DNA of 64,000 nucleotides from Actinoplanes sp. L3-i22 (GTDB lineage Bacteria; Actinomycetota; Actinomycetes; Mycobacteriales; Micromonosporaceae), in contig NZ_AP024745.1 of the NCBI RefSeq assembly GCF_019704555.1, forward strand, positions 690,501 through 754,500, in the 5' to 3' direction. A model generated the notes under the pieces. It saw only the letters and a program-made list of their open reading frames with translations. It was not told the origin of the DNA and did no database searches. Below, piece by piece: positions 37,790-46,074 of this stretch. Positions within the stretch are counted from its first letter, which is position 1, and the number at the start of each line of letters is the position of its first letter. The position numbers were made by a program, and so were the translations under genes.

Positions 37790-39220
37790 TCACGGCGCCC
37801 CGCCCAGTGTGATCCGGGCGAGGGCGTCGAGGGCCGGCCGGCCCGGGTCCCAGTAACCCAGGTGGCCGGCGTTCCACTGGCTGCCGAAGACCCGGGCGCC
37901 GAACGCCGGGTCGCTCGGGTTGTGCCCGAACCACAGGTCGTCGGCGGGCCCGGTGACCGGCACGCCGGGCAGCAGGTGCCGGGCGACGGTGGCCGGGGAG
38001 ACCGCGCCGTACTGGATCGGGTCGGTGATCGAGGTCGACGCGAAGACCCGGTCGGCCGGGACGGTCAGCCCGGCCGCCGAGTCGACGCCGACGCCGGGTG
38101 AGCCGACGAAGACCACGCCGTCCGCGGCCAGCGCGCCGGTCGCCGCCTTGCCCACCACCAGCGAGCCGTAGCTGTGCCCGAGCACGGTCTGCCGCGCCGC
38201 CGGCCCGTCGTGGGTGGCCCGCAGCCCGTCCTGGAACCGGCGCAGCCCGGCCGCGCCCTCCTCGGCCGGCCGCGCCGACCACGCCTCCTGCAGGAAGTCC
38301 GGCGCGTCGTAGTCCAGCCAGACCAGTGAGCTCGTCGCGGCGGCCGGCCCCAGCTCGGTGGCCCGGGTCGCGACCCGCTCGGCCCGGACCAACTCGTGAT
38401 CGAGCGAGGCCAGGTCGGCGGTCATCCCGGGCACGTGGGTCAGCACGTTCGCCGCGCGGTCCGGATCACCGAAGGCGACCACGGCCCGGCCGTCGCCGGA
38501 GACGTCCAACCCGATCAGGTACGCCCGGGGCCCGCGCTCGTCCGCCAGCCGGGACGCCAGCCGGTCCAGCCCCCGGGGATCGCCGCCGTGGCGCAGCAGG
38601 TCGTCCCGCCGGTCGTCCAGGAGCAGCCGGTTGGCCAGGTCCCGGTCGGCGGCCGGCACCCCGTCCAGCCCGGCGACCGAGCCCGGATCGACGGCCAGCA
38701 ACCAGTACCGCTCGCCGGGGGTCAGCCCGGCCCACCACTGCCGGACCCGGGCCGGGGTGGCCGTGCAGTCCGGCCGGGTCAGGGCGGTCGGCGCGACCGG
38801 GACGGCGGCGAGCTCGGCCAGACGGTCGGCGGCGCTCCGGTCGGCGTCGGCGGCCACCCGGAGCGCGCCGGCCAGGTCGGGATCGTCGAGCGCGGGCTCG
38901 GCGCCGGCGGCCCGGGCGCGGGCCCGATCGAGCAGCGCGCGGGCCCGCCGCAACGCCGCGGCGAACTCGCTCAGCACCTGGTCGGCCCGCCAGCAGAACA
39001 GGCGGAACAGCAGCAGCCGGCGGCGGAACGTGGCCAGGCGGGCCACCGCGGCGTCGGCGGCGGCCCCGGACCAGGCCGCGCGGAGCCGCTCGGTCAGCGG
39101 TGCGAACTCGCCGCAGAGCACGCCGGCCAGCGCGGCCCAGCGGCGCCAGGACAGGGCGGCGGCGGTCCACCGGGCCGGGTCGGTGGTGCGCAGCCGGGTG
39201 TAGGTGACGGCGCTGCTCAT
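37790..39220 (-). CDS. DUF1023 alpha/beta hydrolase with helical N-terminal region
   Basis: 476 aa. The first ~250 residues are mostly helical, Ala/Arg/Leu-rich and resemble WXG100-type helical hairpins (LRAAWSGAAADAAVARLATFRRRL). The C-terminal alpha/beta hydrolase domain has the nucleophile elbow GHSYGS, a VGSPGVGVDSAAGL region and a late His in WNAGHLGYWD that could complete the triad. DUF1023 hydrolases accompany small WXG100-like proteins in actinobacteria; substrate unknown. The ATG overlaps the stop of the small gene upstream (ATGA). Confidence 0.85.
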   Translation of the reverse strand: MSSAVTYTRLRTTDPARWTAAALSWRRWAALAGVLCGEFAPLTERLRAAWSGAAADAAVARLATFRRRLLLFRLFCWRADQVLSEFAAALRRARALLDRARARAAGAEPALDDPDLAGALRVAADADRSAADRLAELAAVPVAPTALTRPDCTATPARVRQWWAGLTPGERYWLLAVDPGSVAGLDGVPAADRDLANRLLLDDRRDDLLRHGGDPRGLDRLASRLADERGPRAYLIGLDVSGDGRAVVAFGDPDRAANVLTHVPGMTADLASLDHELVRAERVATRATELGPAAATSSLVWLDYDAPDFLQEAWSARPAEEGAAGLRRFQDGLRATHDGPAARQTVLGHSYGSLVVGKAATGALAADGVVFVGSPGVGVDSAAGLTVPADRVFASTSITDPIQYGAVSPATVARHLLPGVPVTGPADDLWFGHNPSDPAFGARVFGSQWNAGHLGYWDPGRPALDALARITLGGAP

Positions 39221-39504
39221 CGGGTGGCCCGGAGACGGGTGGCGGCACGGGCGTCGGTGTCGTCGTACGCCGCAATCGTGGTTTTGATCTTGTTGGCGGT
39301 CGTCGTCAGGTCGGCGGCGAGGTCGCGCAGGCCGCGTTCCAGGGTGTCCGCGGCCCGGAGCGCGGCGTCGACGGCCGACCAGCGCGGACCGGCGGCCGGC
39401 GCGGGGGCGGAGGCGGCGGCCTCCCGCACCCGGGACGCCGTCGCGTCGAGCGCGGTGGCGACCGCCTGGAGGTGCCGGGTGTCGACGTCGAGATCGGGAT
39501 TCAT
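39217..39504 (-). CDS. WXG100-like small helical protein, possible type VII secretion target
   Basis: 95 aa from the ATG at 39504. Two amphipathic helices (VDTRHLQAVATALDATASRVREAA and AVDAALRAADTLERGLRDLAADLTTTANKIKTTI) flank a central PRWSAVD turn carrying the tryptophan; the glycine of WxG is absent. The C-terminus has YDDTD, which fits the YxxxD/E export motif of ESX substrates. Coupled to the DUF1023 gene by a 4-bp overlap. No ESX core genes are in the window. Confidence 0.75.
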   Translation of the reverse strand: MNPDLDVDTRHLQAVATALDATASRVREAAASAPAPAAGPRWSAVDAALRAADTLERGLRDLAADLTTTANKIKTTIAAYDDTDARAATRLRATR

Positions 39505-39541
39505 GGCGGCGAGGCTAGGCCGTTCCGGAGGGCCGCCGGGA

Positions 39542-39580
39542 CGGCCTGTGGACAACGCCGCGCAGCCTGTCCACAGGCCG
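39542..39580. promoter_or_regulatory. Inverted pair of DnaA-box-like sites upstream of acpS
   Basis: A perfect 13-bp inverted repeat (39542-39554 and 39568-39580, 13-bp centre). The left arm contains TGTGGACAA, the exact complement of the actinobacterial DnaA box TTGTCCACA. The right arm contains CTGTCCACA, one mismatch. It lies just upstream of the TAGGGT -10 box of acpS (39593-39598), overlapping its -35 region. Confidence 0.6.
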
Positions 39581-39605
39581 CGGGCAGACCGTTAGGGTGT
39601 CCGTT

Positions 39606-39974
39606 GTGATCGTGTCTGTCGGCATCGACGTCGTCCTGGTGGACCGCTTCGCCCGCGCCCTGGATCGGACCCCGCTGCTCGCGGATCGGCTGTTCACCGA
39701 GGAGGAGCGGCAGAACGGGTCGGGCAGCCCGCGTTCACCCGAGTCGCTGGCCGGGCGGTTCGCGGCGAAGGAGGCGGTGGCCAAGGCCCTCGGCGCGCCG
39801 GCCGGCCTGCGCTGGCACGACTGCGAGATCGTCACCGACCCGGACGGGCGGCCCTGGTTGACCGTTTCCGGTACGGTCGCCGCCGCCGCGTCCGAGCGCG
39901 GCATCAATCGATGGCACCTGTCGCTGTCGCACGACGGCGGCATCGCGTCCGCGATGGTGGTCGCGGAAGCCTAG
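39606..39974 (+). CDS. acpS: Holo-[acyl-carrier-protein] synthase
   Basis: 122 aa. Transfers 4'-phosphopantetheine from CoA to acyl carrier proteins. [14 protein letters not shown] holds the metal-binding Asp, [13 protein letters not shown] is the second signature and [15 protein letters not shown] closes the fold. GTG at 39606 is chosen because a TAGGGT -10 box lies 7 nt upstream (leaderless start); GTG 39597 would fall inside that box. Followed by nnr after 9 bp. Confidence 0.94.
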   Translation: MIVSVGIDVVLVDRFARALDRTPLLADRLFTEEERQNGSGSPRSPESLAGRFAAKEAVAKALGAPAGLRWHDCEIVTDPDGRPWLTVSGTVAAAASERGINRWHLSLSHDGGIASAMVVAEA

Positions 39975-39983
39975 GAGGACAGC

Positions 39984-41435
39984 ATGCGGCAGGCGTGGCG
40001 GGTCGCGGACGTACGCGCGGCCGAGAAGACGCTGATGGCGACGGTGCCCGAGGGCGCGCTGATGCAGCGCGCCGCGGCCGGCCTGGCCCGGCGGTGCGCG
40101 CTGCTGCTGGACGACACCGGCGGCGTCTACGGCGCCCGGGTGCTGCTGCTGGTCGGCAGCGGGGATAACGGTGGCGACACGCTCTACGCCGGCGCCGCGC
40201 TGGCCCGCCGGGGCGCCCAGGTGCGCGCGCTGCTCCTCAGCCCGGACCGGGTGCACCTGGCCGGGCTCGCCGCGCTGCGCCAGGCCGGCGGGTTCACCAC
40301 CGCCGACCTGCCGACCCGGGCCGACCTGGTGCTGGACGGGATCGTCGGGATCGGTGCGTCCGGGGGCCTGCGATCGGCGGCCGCGGCGATCGTGGACTGC
40401 CTCGGTGACCTGCGGGGGCGTACCGGGGAACGGCCGTTGATCGTCGCCGTCGACGTCCCCAGCGGGGTGCGCGTCGACACCGGTGACGTGCCCGGCGCCG
40501 CGGTCACCGCGGATGTCACGGTGACCTTCGGCTGCCTGAAGCCGGCCCACGTGGTCGGGCCGGCCGCGACCCGCTGCGGGCAGATCGAGCTGGTCGACAT
40601 CGGGCTGGGCCCGGCGCTGGTCACCGATCCGGCGGTCCGGGTGGCGGAGGCCGAGGACATCGCCGGGTGGTGGCCGCGGCCGGTCGCGACCTCGGACAAG
40701 TACACCCGCGGCGTGGTCGGCCTGGCCACCGGCTCGGCCGGCTATCCGGGCGCGGCGCTGCTCTCCACGGCCGGGGCGCTGGCCGGCCCGACCGGGATGG
40801 TGCGGTACGCCGGCAGCGCCCACCGGGAGGTGGTCCGCGCCCACCCGTCGGTGGTCGCCGCGCCGAAGGTCGCCGACGCCGGCCGGGTGCAGGCCTGGGT
40901 CTGCGGCTCCGGGCTGGGCACCACCGAACAGGCCCGGGTCGAGCTGCGCAGTGTGCTGGCCACCGCGCTGCCGGTGCTGCTGGACGCGGACGCGATCACC
41001 ATGCTGGTCGGCGGGGCGCACGCCACCGACCTGCGCCGGGACGCGCCGCTGGTGCTGACCCCGCACGACGGCGAGTTCAAGCGGCTGGCCGGGGAGGCGC
41101 CGGGCGCCGACCGGATGGCCGCCGCGGCGAAACTGGCCGCCTGGACGAACGCGGTGGTGCTGCTCAAGGGCGACCGGACGATCGTGGCGACCCCGGGCGG
41201 CGAGATCTGGGCGAACCCGACCGGCAGCGCGGCGCTGGCCACCGCGGGTAGCGGCGACGTGCTCGCCGGGCTGCTCGGCTCGCTGCTCGCGGCCGGTCTG
41301 CCGGCGGTCCGGGCGGCGGTGGCGGCCGCGTTCGTGCACGGTCTGGCCGGTCGGCACGCGGCCCTGGACGGGCCGGTGACCTCGGCCGAGGTGGCCGCCG
41401 CGGTCCGCCCGGTGCTGGCCGGGCTGCTGGGGTAG
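39984..41435 (+). CDS. nnr: Bifunctional NAD(P)H-hydrate epimerase/ADP-dependent dehydratase
   Basis: 483 aa. Repairs hydrated NAD(P)H. The N-terminal YjeF epimerase (about 1-215) has LLLVGSGDNGGDTLYAG and AVDVPSGVRVDTGDVPG. The C-terminal ribokinase-like dehydratase (about 225-483) has KYTRGVVGLATGS, PHDGEFKRL, LLKGDRT and the catalytic TAGSGDVLAGLLGSLLA. GAGGAC site before the ATG. The acpS-nnr-alr order is standard in actinobacteria. Confidence 0.96.
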   Translation: MRQAWRVADVRAAEKTLMATVPEGALMQRAAAGLARRCALLLDDTGGVYGARVLLLVGSGDNGGDTLYAGAALARRGAQVRALLLSPDRVHLAGLAALRQAGGFTTADLPTRADLVLDGIVGIGASGGLRSAAAAIVDCLGDLRGRTGERPLIVAVDVPSGVRVDTGDVPGAAVTADVTVTFGCLKPAHVVGPAATRCGQIELVDIGLGPALVTDPAVRVAEAEDIAGWWPRPVATSDKYTRGVVGLATGSAGYPGAALLSTAGALAGPTGMVRYAGSAHREVVRAHPSVVAAPKVADAGRVQAWVCGSGLGTTEQARVELRSVLATALPVLLDADAITMLVGGAHATDLRRDAPLVLTPHDGEFKRLAGEAPGADRMAAAAKLAAWTNAVVLLKGDRTIVATPGGEIWANPTGSAALATAGSGDVLAGLLGSLLAAGLPAVRAAVAAAFVHGLAGRHAALDGPVTSAEVAAAVRPVLAGLLG

Positions 41436-41445
41436 ACACCCGGTC

Positions 41446-41460
41446 CGACAGAAACTGTCG
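41446..41460. promoter_or_regulatory. Short inverted repeat CGACAG-AAA-CTGTCG upstream of alr
   Basis: Perfect 6-bp arms, 11 bp after the nnr stop and 10 bp before the alr -10-like TAGGGT (41471-41476). It lies at the expected -35 position, so it may be an operator, or a weak hairpin ending nnr. Confidence 0.35.
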
Positions 41461-41483
41461 TACCCCTCAGTAGGGTGGACGAC

Positions 41484-42593
41484 ATGTGGCAGGCCGAAGT
41501 CCGCGTCGATCTGGACGCCATCCGGGACAACGTCGCGACGCTGCGCGCCGGCACCTCCGCCGAGGTGCTGGTCGCCGTCAAAGCCGACGGCTATGGGCAC
41601 GGCATGGTGCCGGCCGGCCGGGCCGCGGTGGCCGGCGGGGCGACCTGGCTCGGCGTGGCCACCCTGGACGAGGCGCTGGAGCTGCGCCGGGGCGGCATCG
41701 AGGCCCGCGTGCTGGCCTGGTTGCTCGCGCCCGGGCTGCCGCTGCACGAGGGCGTCGAGGCCGGCATCGACCTCAGCGCCGCCACGCCGGGCCTGGTCGG
41801 CGAGCTGGTCACGGCCGCGCGCCGGGCCGGGCGGCCGGCCCGGGTGCACCTCAAGCTGGACACCGGGCTGTCCCGGGGCGGCGCGGTCGCCGACGAGTGG
41901 CCGGCGCTGTTCGAGGCGGCGGCCAAGGCGCAGGCCGGCGGCGACCTGGAGGTGGTCGGCGTGTGGAGCCACTTCGCCTGCGCCGACGAGCCGGGCCACG
42001 AGTCGATCGACCGGCAGCTCGCCGCGTTCCGCGCCGGTCTGGAGCTCGCCGAGCGCTACGGGCTGGCCCCGCGCTATCGCCACATCGCCAACTCGGCGGC
42101 CACCCTGACCCGGCCGGACGCGCACTTCGACCTGGTCCGGGTCGGCATCGCGGCCTACGGTCTGTCGCCGATCGCCGGTGGGTCCTACGGCCTGCGGCCG
42201 GCGATGACCGCCCGGGCCCGGGTGACGCTGACCAAGCGGGTGCCCGAGGGGCAGGGCGTCTCCTACGGGCTGACCTATCACACCGATCGGGAGACCACCC
42301 TGGCCGTGATCCCGCTGGGCTACGGCGACGGGGTGCCCCGGCACGCGTCCAGCGCCGGGCCGGTGCGGATCGGGGCGGTCACCGCGCGGATCGCCGGGCG
42401 GGTCTGCATGGACCAGTTCGTGGTCGACGTCGGGGACGCGCCGGTCGTGGTCGGGGACGTGGCGACGCTCTTCGGCGAGGGCGGGCCGAGCGCGGACGAC
42501 TGGGCCGCGGCGACCGGCACGATCAACTACGAGATCGTCACGCGGTTCGGCAGCAGCCGGGTGCCCCGGGTCTACACCGGGGAGCAGGCATGA
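41484..42593 (+). CDS. alr: Alanine racemase
   Basis: 369 aa. PLP enzyme making D-alanine for peptidoglycan. Lys33 in VAVKADGYGHG holds PLP; the second catalytic tyrosine region is QGVSYGLTYHT, with IPLGYGDGVPR and RVCMDQFVVDVG near the C-terminus. ATG 41484 is preferred to GTG 41475 because TAGGGT (41471-41476) fits a -10 box 7 nt upstream, giving a leaderless mRNA. The stop overlaps the start of a 26-codon frame. Confidence 0.96.
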   Translation: MWQAEVRVDLDAIRDNVATLRAGTSAEVLVAVKADGYGHGMVPAGRAAVAGGATWLGVATLDEALELRRGGIEARVLAWLLAPGLPLHEGVEAGIDLSAATPGLVGELVTAARRAGRPARVHLKLDTGLSRGGAVADEWPALFEAAAKAQAGGDLEVVGVWSHFACADEPGHESIDRQLAAFRAGLELAERYGLAPRYRHIANSAATLTRPDAHFDLVRVGIAAYGLSPIAGGSYGLRPAMTARARVTLTKRVPEGQGVSYGLTYHTDRETTLAVIPLGYGDGVPRHASSAGPVRIGAVTARIAGRVCMDQFVVDVGDAPVVVGDVATLFGEGGPSADDWAAATGTINYEIVTRFGSSRVPRVYTGEQA

Positions 42594-42670
42594 GCGAGCT
42601 TGCGAGCGAATCATCGGGCTCAGTTGTCAGCTCATGCCGACGCCGTAGCGAAGCGGAGGTGGCGGCATGA
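42590..42670 (+). CDS. 26-codon coupling ORF between alr and the hydrolase
   Basis: MSELASESSG then SVVSSCRRRSEAEVAA. Its ATG overlaps the alr stop (ATGA) and its stop overlaps the hydrolase ATG (ATGA), so ribosomes could pass through all three. The DNA (GAGCGAGCTTGCGAGCG and GTAGCGAAGCGGAGGTGGC) resembles short cassettes that, from general familiarity, recur between genes of Micromonosporaceae. The peptide itself probably has no function. Its 3' end supplies the GCGGAGGTGG ribosome site of the next gene. Confidence 0.5.
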   Translation: MSELASESSGSVVSSCRRRSEAEVAA

Positions 42671-43854
42671 GCCCGTCCAAGGCGGCCAAGACCGCGGGGA
42701 TAGCCGGGGCCGTCGTCGGTGTCGCGGCGGCCGGGTTGGCCACGGCGTTCGCCGTGGAGCGGGTGCTGGTCCGGCGGTCGGTCAACAAGCCGGGGGACCC
42801 CTATGTGGACGAGCCGTTCGGGGACCAGCCGTTCGACGAGGAGTTGACGGTCACCGCGTCGGACGGCACCGACCTGCACGTCGAGATCGTCAACGCCCGC
42901 GCGCCGGAGGAGCCGCAGGCAAGGGCCGAAGCGCCCCGGCCGTCGTCGGCCAGGCGCTGGCTGGGCCGGATAAAAGCCGAAAAACCCGAAAAATCCGAGA
43001 CCACTGACGGTACGGACGAAGCCGCGGCGCCCAAGCCGACGATCGTCTTCGTGCACGGCTTCGCCCTGGACATGGGCACGTTCTACTTCCAGCGCAAGGC
43101 CCTCGCCGAACGCGGCGACCACCGCATGGTCTTCTACGACCAGCCCGGGCACGGCCGTTCGTCGAAACTGCAGTCCGGGACGTACGACATCGCCGCGCTC
43201 GGCCGGTCGCTGGCGGCGGTGCTGGACGCGACCGTGCCGGACGGCCACATCATCCTGGTCGGCCACTCGATGGGCGGCATGACGATCATGGCGTTTGCCG
43301 AGCAGTTCCCGGAGTGGTTCGGCAACCGGGTGACCGGCGTGGTGCTGATGTCCACCTCGGCCGGCCTGTTCGACAAGGCCACGCTGGGCGTGAGCAACGT
43401 GGTGGCCCGGGTCAGCGCGCCGTTCTTCCCGCTCTGGGACAAGGCGGCCAAGCTCGGCGGCGGCACCATCGACCGGGCCCGGGTGGCCTCGTCCGACCTG
43501 GCCTGGCTGCTCACCCGGCGGTACGGGTTCGGCGAGTCCCAGCCCAGCCCGTCGCTCGTCACGTTCGTGGAGAGCATGAACTCCAAGACCTCGGCGGAGA
43601 CGCTGACGAAGTACCTGAACACGCTCTACCGGCACAGCCGGCTGCCGGCCCTGTCCGTGCTGCGCGGCGTGCCGGTCCTGGTGGTGGTCGGCACCCGGGA
43701 CTACCTCACCCCGGTGACCCACTCCGAGCAGATCATCAAGGAACTGCCCGAGGCCGAGCTGCTCAAGATAGAGAACAGCGGGCACGTGGTGATGCTGGAG
43801 AAGTCCGACGAGGTGAACGCGGCCCTGATCCCGTTCCTGGAGAAGATCTCGTGA
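42667..43854 (+). CDS. Alpha/beta hydrolase with N-terminal membrane anchor
   Basis: 395 aa. N-terminal hydrophobic segment (TAGIAGAVVGVAAAGLATAFAV, about 9-30), a charged variable linker (about 75-120), then the hydrolase domain: VFVHGFALDMG oxyanion region, YDQPGHGRS, nucleophile GHSMGG and late His in NSGHVVMLEK. Commonly lies between alr and tsaE in actinobacteria, where its substrate is unknown. GCGGAGGTGG ribosome site. The stop overlaps the tsaE start. Confidence 0.92.
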   Translation: MSPSKAAKTAGIAGAVVGVAAAGLATAFAVERVLVRRSVNKPGDPYVDEPFGDQPFDEELTVTASDGTDLHVEIVNARAPEEPQARAEAPRPSSARRWLGRIKAEKPEKSETTDGTDEAAAPKPTIVFVHGFALDMGTFYFQRKALAERGDHRMVFYDQPGHGRSSKLQSGTYDIAALGRSLAAVLDATVPDGHIILVGHSMGGMTIMAFAEQFPEWFGNRVTGVVLMSTSAGLFDKATLGVSNVVARVSAPFFPLWDKAAKLGGGTIDRARVASSDLAWLLTRRYGFGESQPSPSLVTFVESMNSKTSAETLTKYLNTLYRHSRLPALSVLRGVPVLVVVGTRDYLTPVTHSEQIIKELPEAELLKIENSGHVVMLEKSDEVNAALIPFLEKIS

Positions 43855-44300
43855 AGCTGACCACCGTCGAGCAGACGAAGGCGTTCGGCCGCCGTCTCGC
43901 CGCCGTGCTGCGCCCCGGTGACCTGGTGCTGCTCGCCGGCCCGCTGGGGGCCGGCAAGACCGCCCTGGCCCAGGGCATCGGCGCCGGGCTGGGCGTGCGC
44001 GGGCCGATCACCTCGCCGACCTTCGTGATCGCCCGGGTGCACCAGGGCCCGGTCCCGATGGTGCACGCGGACGCGTACCGGTTGGGCGACCGCCCGGATC
44101 CGCGCGCCGAGATCGACGACCTGGACCTGGACGCCTCCGCCGACGAGGCGGTCACCGTGGTGGAGTGGGGCGCCGGCCTGGTCGAGCGACTGAACGACGA
44201 ATATCTGCTGGTCCGTATCGACCGGCTGGACGACGACACCCGCGTGCTCGAACTGGTGCCGCACGGCGGCGACTGGGCCCGACGACTGGAGAGAATGTGA
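43851..44300 (+). CDS. tsaE: tRNA t6A biosynthesis ATPase TsaE
   Basis: 149 aa from GTG 43851 (GTGA overlap with the hydrolase stop). P-loop GPLGAGKTALAQGI, TSPTFVIARVH and the DAYRLGD motif of the YjeE family; VVEWGAGLVE follows. It powers the TsaB-TsaD complex that makes N6-threonylcarbamoyladenosine at position 37 of ANN-decoding tRNAs. The partners tsaB and tsaD lie just downstream. Confidence 0.95.
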   Translation: MKLTTVEQTKAFGRRLAAVLRPGDLVLLAGPLGAGKTALAQGIGAGLGVRGPITSPTFVIARVHQGPVPMVHADAYRLGDRPDPRAEIDDLDLDASADEAVTVVEWGAGLVERLNDEYLLVRIDRLDDDTRVLELVPHGGDWARRLERM

Positions 44301-44980
44301 ACCTGACCGAGCTGCTTCCCGCGCCGTGGCGCGCCGAGCTGGCCCCCTTCCTGGACGAGAAGGCGACGGCCGCGCTGGGCGAGTTCGTCGCCGCGGAGTA
44401 CGCCGAGCACACCGTCTACCCACCGGTGGAGGACCTGTTCTCGGCGTACCGGCTGTGCCTGCCGGAGCAGACCCGGGTGCTGATCCTGGGCCAGGACCCG
44501 TACCACGGGGCCGGCCAGGCGCACGGCCTGAGCTTCAGCGTGCGGGACGGGGTCCGGGTGCCCCCGTCGCTGCGCAACGTGTTCAAGGAGCTCGCCGAGG
44601 ACGTCAACATCGCCCCGCCGAAGAGCGGCAACCTGACCGGCTGGGCCGAGCAGGGCGTGCTGCTGCTCAACGCGGTGCTCACGGTCCGGGCGACCAAGGC
44701 CGCCTCGCACGCGAACAAGGGCTGGGAGACGTTCACCGACGCGACCATCCGGGCGCTGAACGAGCGGGACGAGCGGGTCGTCTTCATGCTCTGGGGCAAC
44801 TACGCGAAGAAGAAGGCGGCCCTGGTCACGAACCCGGTGCACGCCGTGCTGGAGGCCGGTCACCCGAGCCCGATGAACCCGGCCGGCTTCCTCGGCACCC
44901 GCCCGTTCAGCGCGGCGAACAAGGCGCTGGCGGACGGTGGCCGCCCGGTCATCAACTGGGATCCGCGGGGCACCGACTAG
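44297..44980 (+). CDS. ung: Uracil-DNA glycosylase, family 1
   Basis: 227 aa from GTG 44297, overlapping the tsaE stop. Removes uracil from DNA. The water-activating motif is GQDPYHGAGQAHGLSFSV, the leucine-loop motif is GHPSPMNPAGF and FMLWGNYAKKK lies between them. All catalytic residues (Asp in GQDPYH, His in HPSP) are present. Placement between tsaE and tsaB is an insertion of DNA repair into the t6A cluster. Confidence 0.96.
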   Translation: MNLTELLPAPWRAELAPFLDEKATAALGEFVAAEYAEHTVYPPVEDLFSAYRLCLPEQTRVLILGQDPYHGAGQAHGLSFSVRDGVRVPPSLRNVFKELAEDVNIAPPKSGNLTGWAEQGVLLLNAVLTVRATKAASHANKGWETFTDATIRALNERDERVVFMLWGNYAKKKAALVTNPVHAVLEAGHPSPMNPAGFLGTRPFSAANKALADGGRPVINWDPRGTD

Positions 44981-44989
44981 GGTCTAAGC

Positions 44990-45640
44990 GTGCTCGTACT
45001 CGCTCTGGACACCGCCACGCCGGCCTCGACGGCGGCGCTCGTCGAGGTCACCGCCGACGGACTGTTCGGGGTGGCGGAGAACCGAACCGTCGACCCCCGC
45101 GCGCACGGCGAGAAGCTGGCGCCGGGGATCGCGGCGGTGCTCGCCGAGGCCGGCGTCCGGCCCCGGGATCTGACCGCGATCGTGGCCGGCCTGGGCCCGG
45201 GGCCGTTCACCGGCCTGCGGGTGGGCCTGGCCACGGCCGCGAGCATGGGGCAGGCGCTCGGGATCCCGACCTACGGCGTGTGCTCGCTCGACGCGCTGGG
45301 TCGCGCGGCCGGGCCGGGGCGGGTGCTGATCGCGACGGACGCGCGGCGCCGTGAGGTCTACTTCGGGACGTATGTTGACGGCGTACGGGAAAACGGTCCT
45401 GATGTTGCGAAGCCCGCGGATGTAACCATAAATGTGGACAAAGCCGCTGGCGAGGGCGCGCTGAAGTACGACTTCGGTGTGCCGGTGGAGGAGCACCTGC
45501 TCTACCCGCCGGGCGCCGCCCTCGTCGCGCTGGCCGCCGATCGGATCCGCGCGAAGGCGCCGGGCGAGATTCTCACCCCGCTCTACCTGCGCCGCCCGGA
45601 CGCGGTCGAGCCGGCCGCCCGCAAGTCGGTGCTGACGTGA
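44990..45640 (+). CDS. tsaB: tRNA t6A biosynthesis protein TsaB
   Basis: 216 aa from GTG 44990. ASKHA-fold paralogue of TsaD without catalytic activity; it scaffolds the TsaB-D-E complex. MLVLALDTATPASTAALVE, AGLGPGPFTGLRVGLATA and LIATDARRREVYFGTY are typical. Its stop overlaps the rimI start (GTGA). The sequence composition dips in GC at about 45366-45441 (GTTGACGG, AAACGGTCC, AACCATAAATG), within the gene. Confidence 0.94.
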   Translation: MLVLALDTATPASTAALVEVTADGLFGVAENRTVDPRAHGEKLAPGIAAVLAEAGVRPRDLTAIVAGLGPGPFTGLRVGLATAASMGQALGIPTYGVCSLDALGRAAGPGRVLIATDARRREVYFGTYVDGVRENGPDVAKPADVTINVDKAAGEGALKYDFGVPVEEHLLYPPGAALVALAADRIRAKAPGEILTPLYLRRPDAVEPAARKSVLT

Positions 45641-46074
45641 GGATCGAACGTTTCCGCTGGTGGCACATCGAGGACGTGCTCCCGCTGGAGGAGGACCTCT
45701 TCGGTCCGGAGAAGTGGTCCGCCGCGATGTTCTGGAACGAGCTGGCCCAGCGGAACTACTACATCGCCGCCCTGGACGACGACGCCCTGGTCGGTTATGC
45801 CGGATTGTCCGTTGTGGACCAGGAGGAGTCCTGGGTGCAGAACATCGCGGTCCGGCGGGACGCCCAGCAGCGGGGCATCGGCCGCGCCCTGCTGGAGGAC
45901 CTGCTCGCCGAGGTCGCCCGGCAGCAGGTGCGGCGGACCCTGCTCGAGGTGGCGGTCGACAACCACCCGGCGCAGAAGCTCTACGCCACCTACGACTTCG
46001 AGCCGGTCGGCATCCGGCGCGGCTACTACCAACCCAGCAACACCGACGCCCTGGTGATGATGCGAGATGCGTGA
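45637..46074 (+). CDS. rimI: Ribosomal-protein-alanine N-acetyltransferase-like GNAT protein
   Basis: 145 aa from GTG 45637. GNAT fold with acetyl-CoA-binding [18 protein letters not shown] and the RimI-type [27 protein letters not shown]. RimI acetylates the N-terminus of S18 in E. coli; the actinobacterial copy between tsaB and tsaD may have broader targets. It overlaps tsaD by 8 bp. Confidence 0.93.
   Translation: MRIERFRWWHIEDVLPLEEDLFGPEKWSAAMFWNELAQRNYYIAALDDDALVGYAGLSVVDQEESWVQNIAVRRDAQQRGIGRALLEDLLAEVARQQVRRTLLEVAVDNHPAQKLYATYDFEPVGIRRGYYQPSNTDALVMMRDA

Noticed and set aside
35718..38282. 854-codon minus-strand open frame overlapping glmS
   Set aside because: Antisense to glmS; composition and lack of motifs mark it as spurious.
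39735..42614. 959-codon minus-strand open frame
   Set aside because: Shadow of acpS, nnr and alr, all clearly real on the plus strand.
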